From contig JACQGL010000088.1 of assembly GCA_016199525.1 (NCBI GenBank), positions 1 to 47,562 on the forward strand: a DNA stretch of 47,562 nucleotides. Direction: 5' to 3'. Positions 1 through 8,590 of the stretch are shown here, piece by piece. Made by a program: the position numbers and the translations under genes. Under the pieces are notes generated by a model. It was not told the origin of the DNA, ran no database searches, and worked only from the letters and a program-made list of their open reading frames with translations. Position 1 is the first letter of the stretch, and every line of letters begins with the position of its first letter. Source of the DNA: Armatimonadota bacterium. Lineage in GTDB: Bacteria > Armatimonadota > SYMT01 > JACQGL01.

Positions 1-47
1 CGGGCAGATAGTCGGGTAACCGCCCTGTGCGGGCAGGAGGCAGTCAG

Positions 48-1712
48 ATGAGATCCTTCATGCGCCGGGGGAGCGCGCTCGTGACCGCGCTGATTACTTT
101 GTTCCTCCTCTTCAGCCTCGGATCATCCATGCTGTCCCTGGGGGTCACGGCGCTGCGGCGGAGCCACTTCGACCATCTTCGCACGCGCGCGCTGGGCTTG
201 GCGCAGGCGGGCGCGGAAACCGCCATTCACTTCCTGCGAACCACCGCTCCCGACGGCAGCACGGATGGATCCTGGCGCACGGATGCGCCCTACCAGGGCA
301 CAGTGAGCGGGAGCGGTTCGTTTTCCGTTACCGCCCGGGATGGCACGGGGGCCAACGCGGGTAAGATCATCCTCACGTCCACCGGCACGGCGGCGGAGAG
401 CGGCCGCTCCATCAGCCGCACGCTGCGCGTGGTGATCAAGCTGGACCGGGAGAACGTGAACGTTTGGAACAACGTCGTCTTCGGAGGTGTGGGCCAGTCC
501 GGGCGGGCCATCGCGGGAAATGTGGTCTTCCGTGGGAATGTGCATCTCCTCGGTGACGGCGAGCCCTTCACCGATCTCGATGGCGATACGCGCTGGGATA
601 GCGGCGAGCCGTTCACGGACCAGAACGGGAACGGTGTCTACGATCTGGGAGAACCTTATACAGACACTGATGCCGACGGCCACTATGACAGCCGTGAGCC
701 CTACGATGACGTGAACGGGAACGGCACGCGCGATCCGGCATTGACAGTGACGGACCTGGCTAGCGAGATAACGGGGACGGCCAGCACGGGGAACAACTAC
801 GAAGGAATGAGCGCCGAGGTACGCGATCTGGTTCCGCCGTTGCCCCTCGTCCCCTACAACGACGAGACGGTGCAGAGCCTGTCTGCCAAGCTGCGGGTGA
901 AGCATGGGCGAGTGAATGTCAGCGGCACAGCGACCGTCGGCTTCCCCGATCTTCCTGGCGGTTCTCCGCTCGTCAAGGAAACGATGGACGGCGTGTGGGT
1001 TACGGATGGTTGGGGCGGCAACCAGGGCGCGAACAACGTCTACTCCGACAACGGCACGCGGCAGAAGTACAACCTGGGCGATGCAGTCCGCTTTCCGGCG
1101 CTCACCGATCCGGTGGAGCGGGATGGCATTGCTTACGCCAGCCACATGGACTACTACGAGGCGCAGGCGCTGGTGATTAACAGCTCGCTCGCGCTGAAGG
1201 TGGGGGTGGCTTACGGGCCGGTGAGCGACGGCCGCGGCAACTCCCTCTACGTTGATGCGACCGGCGCCATCTCTATCCAGGGAATGGTCCTGGTCCACGG
1301 CGATATCAACCTGAACCGGGGAACCCAGGGGAACCAGCAGCGGTTCTACTACAGCGGCCGCGGCTCGTTGATCAGCACCGGGTACGTATCCGTACATACC
1401 GATCTTGTGCCGGTCGACTCATTTCCGAGGGAGCACGCGCTGGGGCTGATCGCCCGGCGGCAGATGAACATCGCCACCGGCGGCGGCGACTCGCAGCTCA
1501 CTCTCCTGGGGGCCTTTTACGCCCAGGAGAAAGTCACCAGCGCGAAGCAGAACACGATCGCAGGCACGTTCGTCAGCAGCTACTTTGAGGTAGCGAATGT
1601 GCCGCACATGTACCAGGTGCCAGACCTGGTGCGCTATCCCCCGCCTGGCCTGCCGGGTGACTGGGACATCTGGATAACGGCTATCCGCATCGACAGCTGG
1701 CGGGAAGTCTAA
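48..1712 (+). CDS. PilX-like prepilin-type protein with dockerin-like repeats
   Basis: The product is about 554 aa. The start is the ATG at 48, 7 nt after AGGAGG; the ORF track's GTG at 27 lies upstream of this ribosome site. The N-terminus has basic residues, then GSALVTALITLFLLFSLGSS, then a long helix, as in PilX_N-type pseudopilins of type IV pilus or secretion assemblies. Around residues 169-228 there are four acidic motifs of the form EPFTD-x-NGNG-x-YD, resembling dockerin or EF-hand-like calcium loops. The rest is rich in Ser, Thr and Gly and looks extracellular. No Glu5 is visible. The first bases of the window may be the end of an upstream pilus gene. The pilus role is inferred from the N-terminus only. 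Confidence 0.75.
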   Translation: MRSFMRRGSALVTALITLFLLFSLGSSMLSLGVTALRRSHFDHLRTRALGLAQAGAETAIHFLRTTAPDGSTDGSWRTDAPYQGTVSGSGSFSVTARDGTGANAGKIILTSTGTAAESGRSISRTLRVVIKLDRENVNVWNNVVFGGVGQSGRAIAGNVVFRGNVHLLGDGEPFTDLDGDTRWDSGEPFTDQNGNGVYDLGEPYTDTDADGHYDSREPYDDVNGNGTRDPALTVTDLASEITGTASTGNNYEGMSAEVRDLVPPLPLVPYNDETVQSLSAKLRVKHGRVNVSGTATVGFPDLPGGSPLVKETMDGVWVTDGWGGNQGANNVYSDNGTRQKYNLGDAVRFPALTDPVERDGIAYASHMDYYEAQALVINSSLALKVGVAYGPVSDGRGNSLYVDATGAISIQGMVLVHGDINLNRGTQGNQQRFYYSGRGSLISTGYVSVHTDLVPVDSFPREHALGLIARRQMNIATGGGDSQLTLLGAFYAQEKVTSAKQNTIAGTFVSSYFEVANVPHMYQVPDLVRYPPPGLPGDWDIWITAIRIDSWREV

Positions 1713-1785
1713 TCAAGGGTCCCTGCGGCGAACTCAAAGAGCACCGCACGTCACCATCCGCTCGGGGTAGCCCCTTCCTTTCCCG

Positions 1786-1820
1786 GCTCGCGCCGCCCGG
1801 GCGTCCCTCCCGCCGCGAGC
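1786..1820. promoter_or_regulatory. Hairpin upstream of the copper ATPase
   Basis: GCTCGCG at 1786-1792 pairs perfectly with CGCGAGC at 1814-1820 across a GC-rich loop. It lies in the 200-nt gap between the pilin-like gene and copB. It could be the end of the first transcript or a leader structure. There is no T-run and no recognisable CopY or CsoR operator. Confidence 0.25.
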
Positions 1821-1913
1821 TCCGAGGCCGGTTTGGCCACTGTCCGACGCGGGTATCCCCACCGGTGGAAGCCAGGGTTCCCCCCGGTGGCGTGCGGCGG
1901 AACAGAAGTCCCG

Positions 1914-3971
1914 ATGTCCGAGGCTCATAGACACCACCCGGCGCATGCCCATCCGGTCGCGACGGGAGGGCCGGAACTGGGCGGCCTGCGGAGGGCGCCC
2001 CACGCCGCTGCGCACGAGGTGCACACCGCCGAGGCGTTCCGCCGGCGGTTCTGGATCTCCCTGGCGCTCACCCTACCGATTCTCCTCTACGCCCAGCCGC
2101 TTCAACAATGGCTGAGCTACCGCGTCCCGCAGTTTCCCGGCGCCGAGCATGTGCCCTTCGTCCTCGGGACAGTGCTCTTCTTTTACGGCGGCGCTATCTT
2201 CCTGCGGGGCGCGGTGGACGAGCTGCGCCGCCGCCTGCCGGGGATGATGACCCTGGTCGCCCTGGCGATCACTGTCGCCTACGTTTACAGCGTGGCGGTG
2301 ACCCTGTTCGTGCCCGGGGAGCCTCTCTACTGGGAGCTGGCCACCCTGATCACCGTCATGCTGCTGGGCCACTGGATGGAGATGGAAGCAGTGGGGCGTG
2401 CGCGGGGTGCGCTGCAGGAGCTGGCCCGTCTCCTGCCCGACACCGCCGAACGCCTGGTAGATGGGCAGGTGGAACGCGTGCCGGTAGATGCTCTGCGGGC
2501 CGAGGACGTGGTCCTCATCCGACCCGGGGGCCGGGTGCCTGCGGACGGCACGGTGGTGGAGGGGGAATCCAGCGTTGACGAAGCAGCGATCACGGGGGAG
2601 TCCCGCCCTGTCCCCAAAGCTCCCGGGGATACGGTGATCGGCGGCACGGTGAACGGCGAGGGCGCGCTCCGCGTGCGCATCACCCGCACCGGCGCCGAGA
2701 CCACCCTCGGCCGAATGATGCACCTGGTGGAGGAGGCGCAGGCGTCCCGCACCCGCACCCAGGTGCTGGCCGATCGCGCTGCCTCCTGGCTTACCCTCAT
2801 CGCCGTGGTTACCGGTACGCTTACCTTCGCGCTCTGGGCGATCTCGCCGCGGCCGCTGGGGTTTGCGTTCGAGCGGACGGTTACCGTGCTGGTGATCACC
2901 TGCCCACACGCGCTAGGGCTGGCCATCCCGCTGGTGGTCAGCATCTCCACCGCGCTGGCGGCGCGGAATGGGCTGCTGGTACGGGATCGCTTGGCCCTGG
3001 AGGCGGCTCGGGACATCGACGTGGTCCTGTTCGATAAGACCGGCACCCTGACGCGCGCCGAGCACCGCGTCACACGCATCTATCCCGTTGGCACGACGGA
3101 TCCTAACCAAGCGCTGGCGCTGGCGGCGGCGACGGAGGCTAATTCGGAGCACATGCTGGCCCGCGCCCTGGTGGAGAGCGCACGGGAACGTGGGCTTGCC
3201 ATCCCGCCGGCAGAGGAGTTCCAGGCGATCCCTGGCCGCGGCGTCCGCGCGCACGTCGGCGGCCGTGCCTTCCACGTGGGCGGGCCGCGGCTGCTGGAGG
3301 GGCTCGGTGTCTCCCTCCCACCCGAGCTGGAGCCTGCGCTAGCGACGACTCAGGATGCGGGCGAGTCACTCGTCTATCTCCTCGAAGACTCGTCCGTGCG
3401 GGCGGCGTTTGCCTTGCGCGATGTGGTGCGCGAGGAATCCCGCGAGGCGGTACAGGCGCTTCACGCGATGGGCGTGCAGGTGGCCCTGATCACCGGCGAT
3501 AGCGAAGCGGTGGCCCGCAGGGTGGTCACCGAACTGGGCATCCGGGAGTACTACGCCCAGGTGCTGCCGGAAGAGAAGTCCCGCAAAGTGGCGGAGCTGC
3601 GCCGGCAGGGCCGCCGCGTAGCGATGGTCGGCGATGGGGTGAATGATGCGCCCGCGCTGGCGGCAGCGGATGTGGGCATTGCCATCGGCGCAGGGACCGA
3701 CGTGGCCGTGGAGGCAGGAGGCGTCATCCTGGTTCGGAACGATCCTCGCGACGTGGCCCGCATCATCCAGCTGAGCCGCGCGAGCTACCGCAAGATGCTC
3801 CAGAACCTGGCCTGGGCCACCGGCTACAACATCATCGCCCTGCCGCTGGCGGCGGGGGTGCTGGCGAACCAGGGGATCGTCTTGCCGCCTGCGCTGGCGG
3901 CGGTGTTCATGTCCGCGAGCACCGTGATCGTCGCCATCAACGCGCAATTGCTGCGCCGGGTGCGGCTGTAG
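1914..3971 (+). CDS. copB: P1B-type copper-translocating ATPase (CopB-like)
   Basis: The product is about 685 aa, an ATP-driven heavy-metal exporter in the inner membrane. The start is the ATG at 1914, which begins a His-rich tail (HRHHPAHAH). The ORF track's GTG-type extension is less likely. Visible motifs are TGES (actuator domain), ITCPHALG (the CPH metal site of the P1B-3/CopB group), DKTGT (phosphorylation) and [10 protein letters not shown] (hinge). There is no N-terminal CxxC domain. The CPH motif and His-rich tail point to Cu(II) or Cu(I) export. The usual SEHP motif of the nucleotide-binding domain reads SEHM here. No copper regulator or chaperone gene is next to it. The family is certain; the exact metal is inferred. 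Confidence 0.93.
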   Translation: MSEAHRHHPAHAHPVATGGPELGGLRRAPHAAAHEVHTAEAFRRRFWISLALTLPILLYAQPLQQWLSYRVPQFPGAEHVPFVLGTVLFFYGGAIFLRGAVDELRRRLPGMMTLVALAITVAYVYSVAVTLFVPGEPLYWELATLITVMLLGHWMEMEAVGRARGALQELARLLPDTAERLVDGQVERVPVDALRAEDVVLIRPGGRVPADGTVVEGESSVDEAAITGESRPVPKAPGDTVIGGTVNGEGALRVRITRTGAETTLGRMMHLVEEAQASRTRTQVLADRAASWLTLIAVVTGTLTFALWAISPRPLGFAFERTVTVLVITCPHALGLAIPLVVSISTALAARNGLLVRDRLALEAARDIDVVLFDKTGTLTRAEHRVTRIYPVGTTDPNQALALAAATEANSEHMLARALVESARERGLAIPPAEEFQAIPGRGVRAHVGGRAFHVGGPRLLEGLGVSLPPELEPALATTQDAGESLVYLLEDSSVRAAFALRDVVREESREAVQALHAMGVQVALITGDSEAVARRVVTELGIREYYAQVLPEEKSRKVAELRRQGRRVAMVGDGVNDAPALAAADVGIAIGAGTDVAVEAGGVILVRNDPRDVARIIQLSRASYRKMLQNLAWATGYNIIALPLAAGVLANQGIVLPPALAAVFMSASTVIVAINAQLLRRVRL

Positions 3972-4001
3972 GAGAACCCGGCGGCCGGTCCGGCCCGGCC
4001 C

Positions 4002-4481
4002 CTACTGCGGCACGAAGTAAACGTCCGTGGGCTTGAACTGTGGCTTGCGACGGAAGCGCGCCCGCACGGGCATCCCCACGTGGATCTCCTCTTGTTCCGC
4101 GCCTACCAGCCGTGCCAGCAGCAGCGTGTCCACCCCGTCGAACTCCACCAGCACCAGATGGAAAGGCGTCTCCTTCAGGAACGCTTCCCCACCGTAGTAG
4201 CAGGTGGTCCAGGTGTGCACGCGCCCTTCGAGGGGCAGCTCCACCCAGCGCGTGGGGTTAGGGCAGTACATGCAGTGGGCGCGCGGCGTGGCGTAGGTGT
4301 ACTGGCAGTGATCACAGCGGCTCCCCATGAGCCTGCCCTGGGAGAGGCCAATGAAGAAGGGGGAATCCTGCGCGTAGGAGTGCTCGTAGTCGATCTCGTA
4401 GTGATCGCGGATAATGAGCGGGTCCACCGAGTAGACTTCGGTGCCGTGCTCCGGTTCCGGCAAGCGAGCGGATCGGTTCAT
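4002..4481 (-). CDS. Zn-ribbon/OB-fold DUF35 protein
   Basis: The product is about 159 aa, with the start at ATG 4481 after a weak GAAGGGA ribosome site. It has a Cys4 rubredoxin-like ribbon (CDHC followed by CMYC) and then an OB-fold-like beta domain. This is the DUF35 architecture, whose members usually partner thiolases or HMG-CoA synthases and are thought to channel acyl-CoA. No thiolase gene is adjacent, so the partner is unknown. An N-terminal extension of about 50 residues precedes the ribbon. The gene is convergent with copB, only 30 nt away. Confidence 0.8.
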   Translation of the reverse strand: MNRSARLPEPEHGTEVYSVDPLIIRDHYEIDYEHSYAQDSPFFIGLSQGRLMGSRCDHCQYTYATPRAHCMYCPNPTRWVELPLEGRVHTWTTCYYGGEAFLKETPFHLVLVEFDGVDTLLLARLVGAEQEEIHVGMPVRARFRRKPQFKPTDVYFVPQ

Positions 4482-4599
4482 CGGGCTATTCCCTTCTCTC
4501 TGCGGCGACTTCACCCACCAATGCGGGGCAACTGCGCGCCGGGCAGCATCCACCCTCTGCAGAACGCCAGCGGGGCCCCTGCCAGCACGGTTGGGCGGA

Positions 4600-4618
4600 T
4601 CTCCTGAGCTCCAGGAGA
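4600..4618 (-). terminator. Hairpin after the TPR/membrane gene
   Basis: TCTCCTG and CAGGAGA form a perfect 7-bp stem with a 5-nt loop just downstream of the TPR gene stop. No U-run follows, so it may be an mRNA end or processing hairpin instead of a strong intrinsic terminator. Confidence 0.35.
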
Positions 4619-4633
4619 CAATGCCGGGCCGTT

Positions 4634-5296
4634 TCAGAACCAGCCGCCCTTCCTCCGGCCGCCGATCTTCTGCGCGCGGGCGGACGCGTCGATCAGGCTG
4701 ATGATGTAGGCGAGCAGGCCGAGGAGGAAGAGGAAGGGGCCGACGCCCGATTCGTCGATGAGCGTGTTCCGCGGCTGGATGCCGCTGAAGACAAGGAGCA
4801 CCCCCAGTAACGGCCCGAAGCCAAACCACATGCCGACCACGAAGGTGATCGCCAGCACCGCCCCCTTGAAGTACTCCCGGTTGTAGAACTGTCCCAGTCC
4901 CGCGCACAGCAGCGACAATAGGAGGGCGATCAGCGCATTCCGCTTGCGCTCGGCGGCGCCGGTATCGCCTCCGGCGAGGAGCATCTGCGCGGCGAGCCGT
5001 TCCTGCTGCCGCTCACTTATTTCGAGAACCACCTGGGCGAGCCGCTTCTCGGCGGTCGGCATCCCCGGCTGAAGTTCCAGCACTCGCTGGAAACACGCGC
5101 GGGCCTCTTCCAGGCGGCCCTGATCCTGGAGCAGCTCCCCCAGCATCTGCAGGACGTCCACGTCGTCCGCGGCCAGATCCAGGGCGGCACGGCAGCGGGC
5201 TGCCGCCTCCTCAAACTGCGCCCGCATCCGGAAGAGGTGCGCCTCGCGTAACAGCCGGGCAACACGCTCGCCGCTTGAATCCTCAAGCCGCTCCAT
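4634..5296 (-). CDS. TPR protein with C-terminal membrane domain
   Basis: The product is about 220 aa. The ATG at 5296 has GAGGA 6 nt upstream; the longer ORF start lacks a ribosome site. Residues of about 10-100 form two to three tetratricopeptide repeats (ALDLAADDVDVLQMLGELL, then ACFQRVLELQPGMPTAEKRL). A charged linker follows, and then about three hydrophobic segments with GLGQFYNREYFKGA, reminiscent of the TM2-type small membrane domain. It is the last gene of the nadD-rsfS cluster, 69 nt after rsfS. It is probably an inner-membrane protein with a cytosolic TPR scaffold. The function is unknown. Confidence 0.75.
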   Translation of the reverse strand: MERLEDSSGERVARLLREAHLFRMRAQFEEAAARCRAALDLAADDVDVLQMLGELLQDQGRLEEARACFQRVLELQPGMPTAEKRLAQVVLEISERQQERLAAQMLLAGGDTGAAERKRNALIALLLSLLCAGLGQFYNREYFKGAVLAITFVVGMWFGFGPLLGVLLVFSGIQPRNTLIDESGVGPFLFLLGLLAYIISLIDASARAQKIGGRRKGGWF

Positions 5297-5365
5297 AACA
5301 TTCCTCGGCGTGGGAATCCCCGGTATTCGGCGCACGGCGACGCCGCTGGGTTCCAAGTGACTGGC

Positions 5366-5725
5366 TCACGCCGTAGCGGGGGCCTCGGCCTCCACCGGGC
5401 GCACCACACGTGTCCAGAATTCTTCTAGCCGATAGTAGACCCGATCGTCCGGATCGAAGAGGTGCACCACCACGTCGCCGAAGTCGATCAGCACCCACCG
5501 CGCTTCGTGGTAGCCCTCGCACCGAATCCCCTTGATGCCGCGTTCCTTCATCATCTCCAGGATCCGATCTGCCACGGCGCGGATGTGAATGTTCGAGGTA
5601 CCCGTGCAGATCACCAGACGATCGGTCATCTGTGTGCGGTCACTCACATCCAGGACGCGCACATCGAGCGCCTTCCGCTCGTCCAGGGCCTGAAGGATGA
5701 CCGCCAGCTTTTCCTCGGTGCTCAA
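5366..5725 (-). CDS. rsfS: Ribosomal silencing factor RsfS
   Basis: The product is 119 aa, the usual length for RsfS/Iojap. This family binds ribosomal protein uL14 and blocks subunit joining when nutrients are short. The conserved core is visible: CTGTSNIHIRAVADRI, then GYHEARWVLIDFGDVVVHLF. The start codon is TTG, preceded by the strong GGAGGG ribosome site, so the unusual start is well supported. It lies 29 nt downstream of nadD, the common bacterial order. Confidence 0.93.
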   Translation of the reverse strand: MSTEEKLAVILQALDERKALDVRVLDVSDRTQMTDRLVICTGTSNIHIRAVADRILEMMKERGIKGIRCEGYHEARWVLIDFGDVVVHLFDPDDRVYYRLEEFWTRVVRPVEAEAPATA

Positions 5726-5754
5726 CTAAGCCCTCCTCGGAGTTGGCCGCCGCG

Positions 5755-6354
5755 CTACGCCGCCCGGTACAGCCCGTACTTATGGATATAGGCCGCCACC
5801 GCGTCCGGCACCAGATAGCGGATTGTTTCTCCCCGGCTCAATCGCTGGCGCAGGTCGGTGGCGGAGATATCAACCCCCGGTACCACGAAGGGGCGCACGC
5901 GCTCCAGATAAGCGCGCGGCAGGATGGATTCCAGGCGGCTGATGTCGTACCCGGGACGGTTCGCCACCGCCAGCGTGCAGAGCCGAATCAGTTCTTCGTG
6001 GCGATACCAGGTGGTAAGTTCCAGAACGGAATCCGCCCCCATGATGAGGAAGATCTCCGTTTCGGGGCCGTGCTGCTCCCACAGGGCGCGGATGGTGACC
6101 ACCGTGTAAGAGGGTCCCTCGCGCTCCAGCTCCATGCGGGAGAGATCGAAGTGGGGGTTATCCGCTACGGCAAGCAGGGCCATCGCGTAGCGGTCTTCTG
6201 CGCTGGCGCAAGGCAGCTGGGCCTTGTGGGGCGGCTGTCGCGCAGGCACAAACAGCACGCGCTCCAGTTGAAACGCCCGCCAGGCCTCCTCGGCAATCAC
6301 CAGGTGCCCGAAGTGAATGGGATCGAACGTCCCGCCCATCAGGCCGAGCCGCAC
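5755..6354 (-). CDS. nadD: Nicotinate-nucleotide adenylyltransferase
   Basis: The product is about 199 aa. NadD converts nicotinate mononucleotide and ATP to deamido-NAD in the cytosol, a late step of NAD synthesis. The nucleotidyltransferase signature GGTFDPIHFGH is at the N-terminus, and ISATDLR near the C-terminus corresponds to the usual ISSTxIR. The start is GTG 6354, which has GGAGGTGA 4 nt upstream. The ORF track extends 24 codons too far. It leads the nadD-rsfS-TPR cluster. Confidence 0.94.
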   Translation of the reverse strand: MRLGLMGGTFDPIHFGHLVIAEEAWRAFQLERVLFVPARQPPHKAQLPCASAEDRYAMALLAVADNPHFDLSRMELEREGPSYTVVTIRALWEQHGPETEIFLIMGADSVLELTTWYRHEELIRLCTLAVANRPGYDISRLESILPRAYLERVRPFVVPGVDISATDLRQRLSRGETIRYLVPDAVAAYIHKYGLYRAA

Positions 6355-6663
6355 GTCCTCACCTCCGCGCCGTGCCAGTGCCTCGGTACACGATTCACTG
6401 GAGCGCGCACGGCCCCCTCCTCGCACGCCCGAGCGCGTGGAGCTTCCTGTTTGAAACTACCCATGCAAGTCGATTTCCGGCGAGATCGCGGCGGCCAGAT
6501 CGTCCGTTGCCCCGCAGGATCGTGCCACCGCATTGCCGCCGGTGGGGCGCTTGCCGATCGGAACAGGGCCGCGGGACGGTTCCCCAGATGGCGGGCACGG
6601 GAAAGACAGCGGGGCCCGCTCCCCGAAGGGAACGGGCCCGGTGCCTGGACGGGAGATCCCCGC
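6355..6663. other. Gap between nadD and the sigH unit
   Basis: These 309 nt hold the nadD ribosome site at the left and the terminator at 6612-6639. ORFs crossing the gap have poor codon character and no ribosome sites. A promoter for nadD should lie here, but I see no convincing -35/-10 pair. Confidence 0.5.
6612..6639 (-). terminator. Intrinsic terminator of the sigH unit
   Basis: Read on the minus strand this is a 12-bp stem (one G-U pair) closed by a UUCG tetraloop, GGGCCCGTTCCC-TTCG-GGGAGCGGGCCC. It is followed within a few bases by a short T-rich tract (GTCTTTCCC). It ends transcription after the small gene downstream of sigH. The loop and length make it the best terminator in the left part of the window. 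Confidence 0.7.
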
Positions 6664-6915
6664 CTAATTGCCCAGCGAGGAGCCTGCGGCGAGGAGGATG
6701 TAGTCATCACAGATGAGCGAGATCCGACGGAGCATGTTCCGCTCTATGGCGCCCAGCTGGCTTTCCAGCTGGGAAGGAGTCAAGCGATCCGCTTCACTAC
6801 GCAAGGCGGCGGTAGCCCGGTAGCCTTCTTCGAAGACGCGGACGATCTCTTCGATTGCCTCGCCGCTCGCCGAGGAGCGGAGGCCATTCGGCCCACGCAA
6901 CTCCGTGGATTTCAT
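6664..6915 (-). CDS. Small hypothetical protein downstream of sigH
   Basis: The product is about 83 aa. I start it at ATG 6915 (MKSTELRG) behind GGGGTGA; the longer start would overlap the sigma gene. It is mostly helical and charged, with DRLTPSQLESQLGAIERNML in the middle. It has no membrane segment and no Cys pairs. It lies 32 nt after sigH and just before a strong terminator, so it is probably co-transcribed with the sigma factor. I do not recognise a family. It could bind the sigma factor, but that is only positional reasoning. Confidence 0.55.
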   Translation of the reverse strand: MKSTELRGPNGLRSSASGEAIEEIVRVFEEGYRATAALRSEADRLTPSQLESQLGAIERNMLRRISLICDDYILLAAGSSLGN

Positions 6916-6947
6916 CGTCACCCCGCCCGGTCCGTTACCGGCCTCTG

Positions 6948-7619
6948 TCAATCCGCGTAGCTCCACTCGAAGATATCCACGTCCACCATGGAAACCTTCC
7001 GCTTGATACGCATCAGAGCGTTATCAACAGACTTCGTCTTGCAGTGGAGCTCCCTGGCGATTTCCCGATAGGATTTACCCATCTGGTAGCCGGCCAACAC
7101 CTTCCACTCAAATTCGCTGAGCATCTGGTGTAGGAGGGACCGGAGGTGGCGGCTGTCCTCTCGCTTGAGCAGAACTTCCTCGGGGTCCATGTCGTCCCCC
7201 GTCTGGAGGACATCCGCCATGTTCCACTCGGAGGACTCTTCATCTCCGGGGACTTCCAGAGATAGCGATTGGTTGAGCGGCAGTTGCTTCTGGCGTGTGG
7301 CCGCTTTAATGGCCGTAATGATGTGCCGGTGGATGCAGACTTTGGCAAATGCGGGAAAGGATGTGGCCTTATCGTGGCGATAGTCCACGATGGCCTGCCA
7401 AAGCCCAATCATACCTACCTGGAGCAGGTCTTCCCGCTCCGCTCCCACCAGGAAATACGACTTAACCTTGGAGCGCACCAAGTTACGGTACTTATACAGG
7501 ATGTGTTCCGCAGCATCCTGCCGACCGCCCTGGGCAAGTGATACGAGTTCCGAGTCGGCAAGGGCATCGTACTTCCGGCTCAAAACCGCCTCATCGCATG
7601 GATCGAATAGTTCCCTCAT
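6948..7619 (-). CDS. sigH: RNA polymerase sigma factor, SigH/sigma-30 type
   Basis: The product is about 223 aa from ATG 7619. A GTG 16 codons upstream is possible, but the shorter form aligns in length with Bacillus SigH. Region 2 shows KYRNLVRSK, SYFLVGAEREDLLQVGMIGL and TSFPAFAKVCIHR. TAIKAATRQKQLPLN follows, and region 4 has YREIARELHCKTKSVDNALMRIKRK. These match the early-sporulation and competence sigma factor of Firmicutes, a subgroup also used outside spore formers for transition-phase control. No anti-sigma gene of a known type is adjacent. The long structured upstream region may control it. Confidence 0.9.
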   Translation of the reverse strand: MRELFDPCDEAVLSRKYDALADSELVSLAQGGRQDAAEHILYKYRNLVRSKVKSYFLVGAEREDLLQVGMIGLWQAIVDYRHDKATSFPAFAKVCIHRHIITAIKAATRQKQLPLNQSLSLEVPGDEESSEWNMADVLQTGDDMDPEEVLLKREDSRHLRSLLHQMLSEFEWKVLAGYQMGKSYREIARELHCKTKSVDNALMRIKRKVSMVDVDIFEWSYAD

Positions 7620-7732
7620 CCCTGTCTTTGGAACGGTCTCATCCAGGCGTGGGAAAGAGGTCTGCACGGACGTACATCCAGGTTCTCGCCGAAGTGGGAG
7701 GGGGGCGAGCGTACGGTGCTAGATCCGAGAGT

Positions 7733-7780
7733 CCTCCCGAAGGCTTGGGGAAAGGATCCTCCCTGCAAGCTTTCGGAGGG
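7733..7780. repeat. Long imperfect hairpin upstream of sigH
   Basis: CCTCCCGAAGGCTTG at 7733-7747 pairs almost completely with CAAGCTTTCGGAGGG at 7766-7780. The loop contains AGGATCCT, itself a palindrome with flanking G and C runs. The whole can fold as one rod of about 48 nt. It sits about 115 nt before the sigH start and may be a leader element. Confidence 0.45.
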
Positions 7781-8322
7781 GGTTCGGAACTCCCTGCTAT
7801 TCCATCTTCGTACGGGAGCCGGCTACGCTCGCCAGGCGAGGGCGCACAGGCCCGTGCGCCAGGACCGATGGCAGCCCTCCGAAGTTACCGCGCCACAGAC
7901 ATCGCTTCCGGACTCCCTCAAGGGAGCAACTTTCTGGCGTGGGGCGACAGAGGAAACAGACACACTCCTTGTGGCCCGAGCCCTGGTTCGGCCAGCCAGG
8001 CCGTTTTCTCCTACTTATTCGGCAGATTACGGCGGCCTTCCTGCGGGCAGGCGAAGAAATTGCGCAACTTTTCCCGAGCGGCCGCGCCCATATATGTGTT
8101 GCGTGTGAGCCGTTTGGATGAGACACAATCCCAAGCAGCGGTCTATTCTCAACCTGACTTGGTAAGGTGACATGGGTGGGAATGGCCATCGGTCCGCCCG
8201 GCGTAAAGCCGCGGCCGTGACGCCACATCTGCTGGCGTGTGCGGCGGCTGCCGGCCCGTGCCCGGCTGGCGTCTGGGCCTCGCCCCTAGAACACTTGCCG
8301 GTAACCGCCAGGATGTGCGCCG

Positions 8323-8348
8323 ATTATAATTCTATAACTATAATTATT
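8323..8348. promoter_or_regulatory. AT-rich island with TATAAT boxes upstream of korA
   Basis: A 26-nt stretch of A and T, in otherwise GC-rich DNA, contains two TATAAT hexamers on the plus strand (8325-8330 and 8339-8344) and ATTATA for the minus strand. TTATA and TATAA also form an inverted repeat with a 4-nt spacer. No good -35 box stands at 16-18 nt. It is probably a promoter or an A/T-rich protein-binding site for korA. Confidence 0.4.
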
Positions 8349-8507
8349 CGTCTTCCCGGACCGTCGTACAGCGCCCGAGCCGGTGTCGGAGCGAACGGCC
8401 AGCGCGCCGAGCCGCGCAGCGGGCTCGCCGCCGGTCGGCGGGCGGGTGATTCGTGTCCGCCCCGCGGCAACGCACGCGACGGCGACGCGCCCAGGAGCTC
8501 TATGAAC

Positions 8508-8536
8508 CACGTCGTGCGTATCCCCCGCACGACGTG
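8508..8536. promoter_or_regulatory. Perfect 11-bp inverted repeat before korA
   Basis: CACGTCGTGCG at 8508-8518 and CGCACGACGTG at 8526-8536 are perfect complements around TATCCCC. The site is 54 nt before the korA ATG, within the likely leader. It may be a repressor operator or an attenuator hairpin. Confidence 0.5.
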
Positions 8537-8590
8537 CCTGGCGACATCGATTAGCGCGGCGGCGCGCCGCGAACCCCTGAGGAGTGGGGA

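Larger units (their letters stand above)
7620..8590. other. Long intergenic region between sigH and korA
   Basis: Nearly 1 kb lies between these divergent genes with no convincing protein. ORFs at 7538-8170, 7716-8108 and 7797-8228 have odd composition and no family resemblance. The region is full of short perfect inverted repeats, for example GGCGCAC...GTGCGCC near 7850 and CTCCCT-CA-AGGGAG near 7915. It also holds a long hairpin at 7733-7780, an AT-rich island at 8323-8348 and a stem-loop at 8508-8536. It must contain both promoters and could encode a structured RNA. I could not match it to RNase P RNA, tmRNA, SRP RNA or a known riboswitch. Confidence 0.5.

Noticed and set aside
123-1397. 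424-aa minus-strand ORF
   Set aside because: It is antisense to the pilin-like gene, which has a ribosome site and recognisable motifs. It is a GC-rich shadow frame.
7680-8170. RNase P RNA, tmRNA, SRP RNA or cobalamin riboswitch
   Set aside because: I looked for the conserved cores (for example GAGGAAAGTCC) on both strands and found none.
7716-8228. ORFs on both strands in the sigH-korA gap
   Set aside because: No family resemblance, no ribosome sites and conflicting frames over hairpin-rich DNA.
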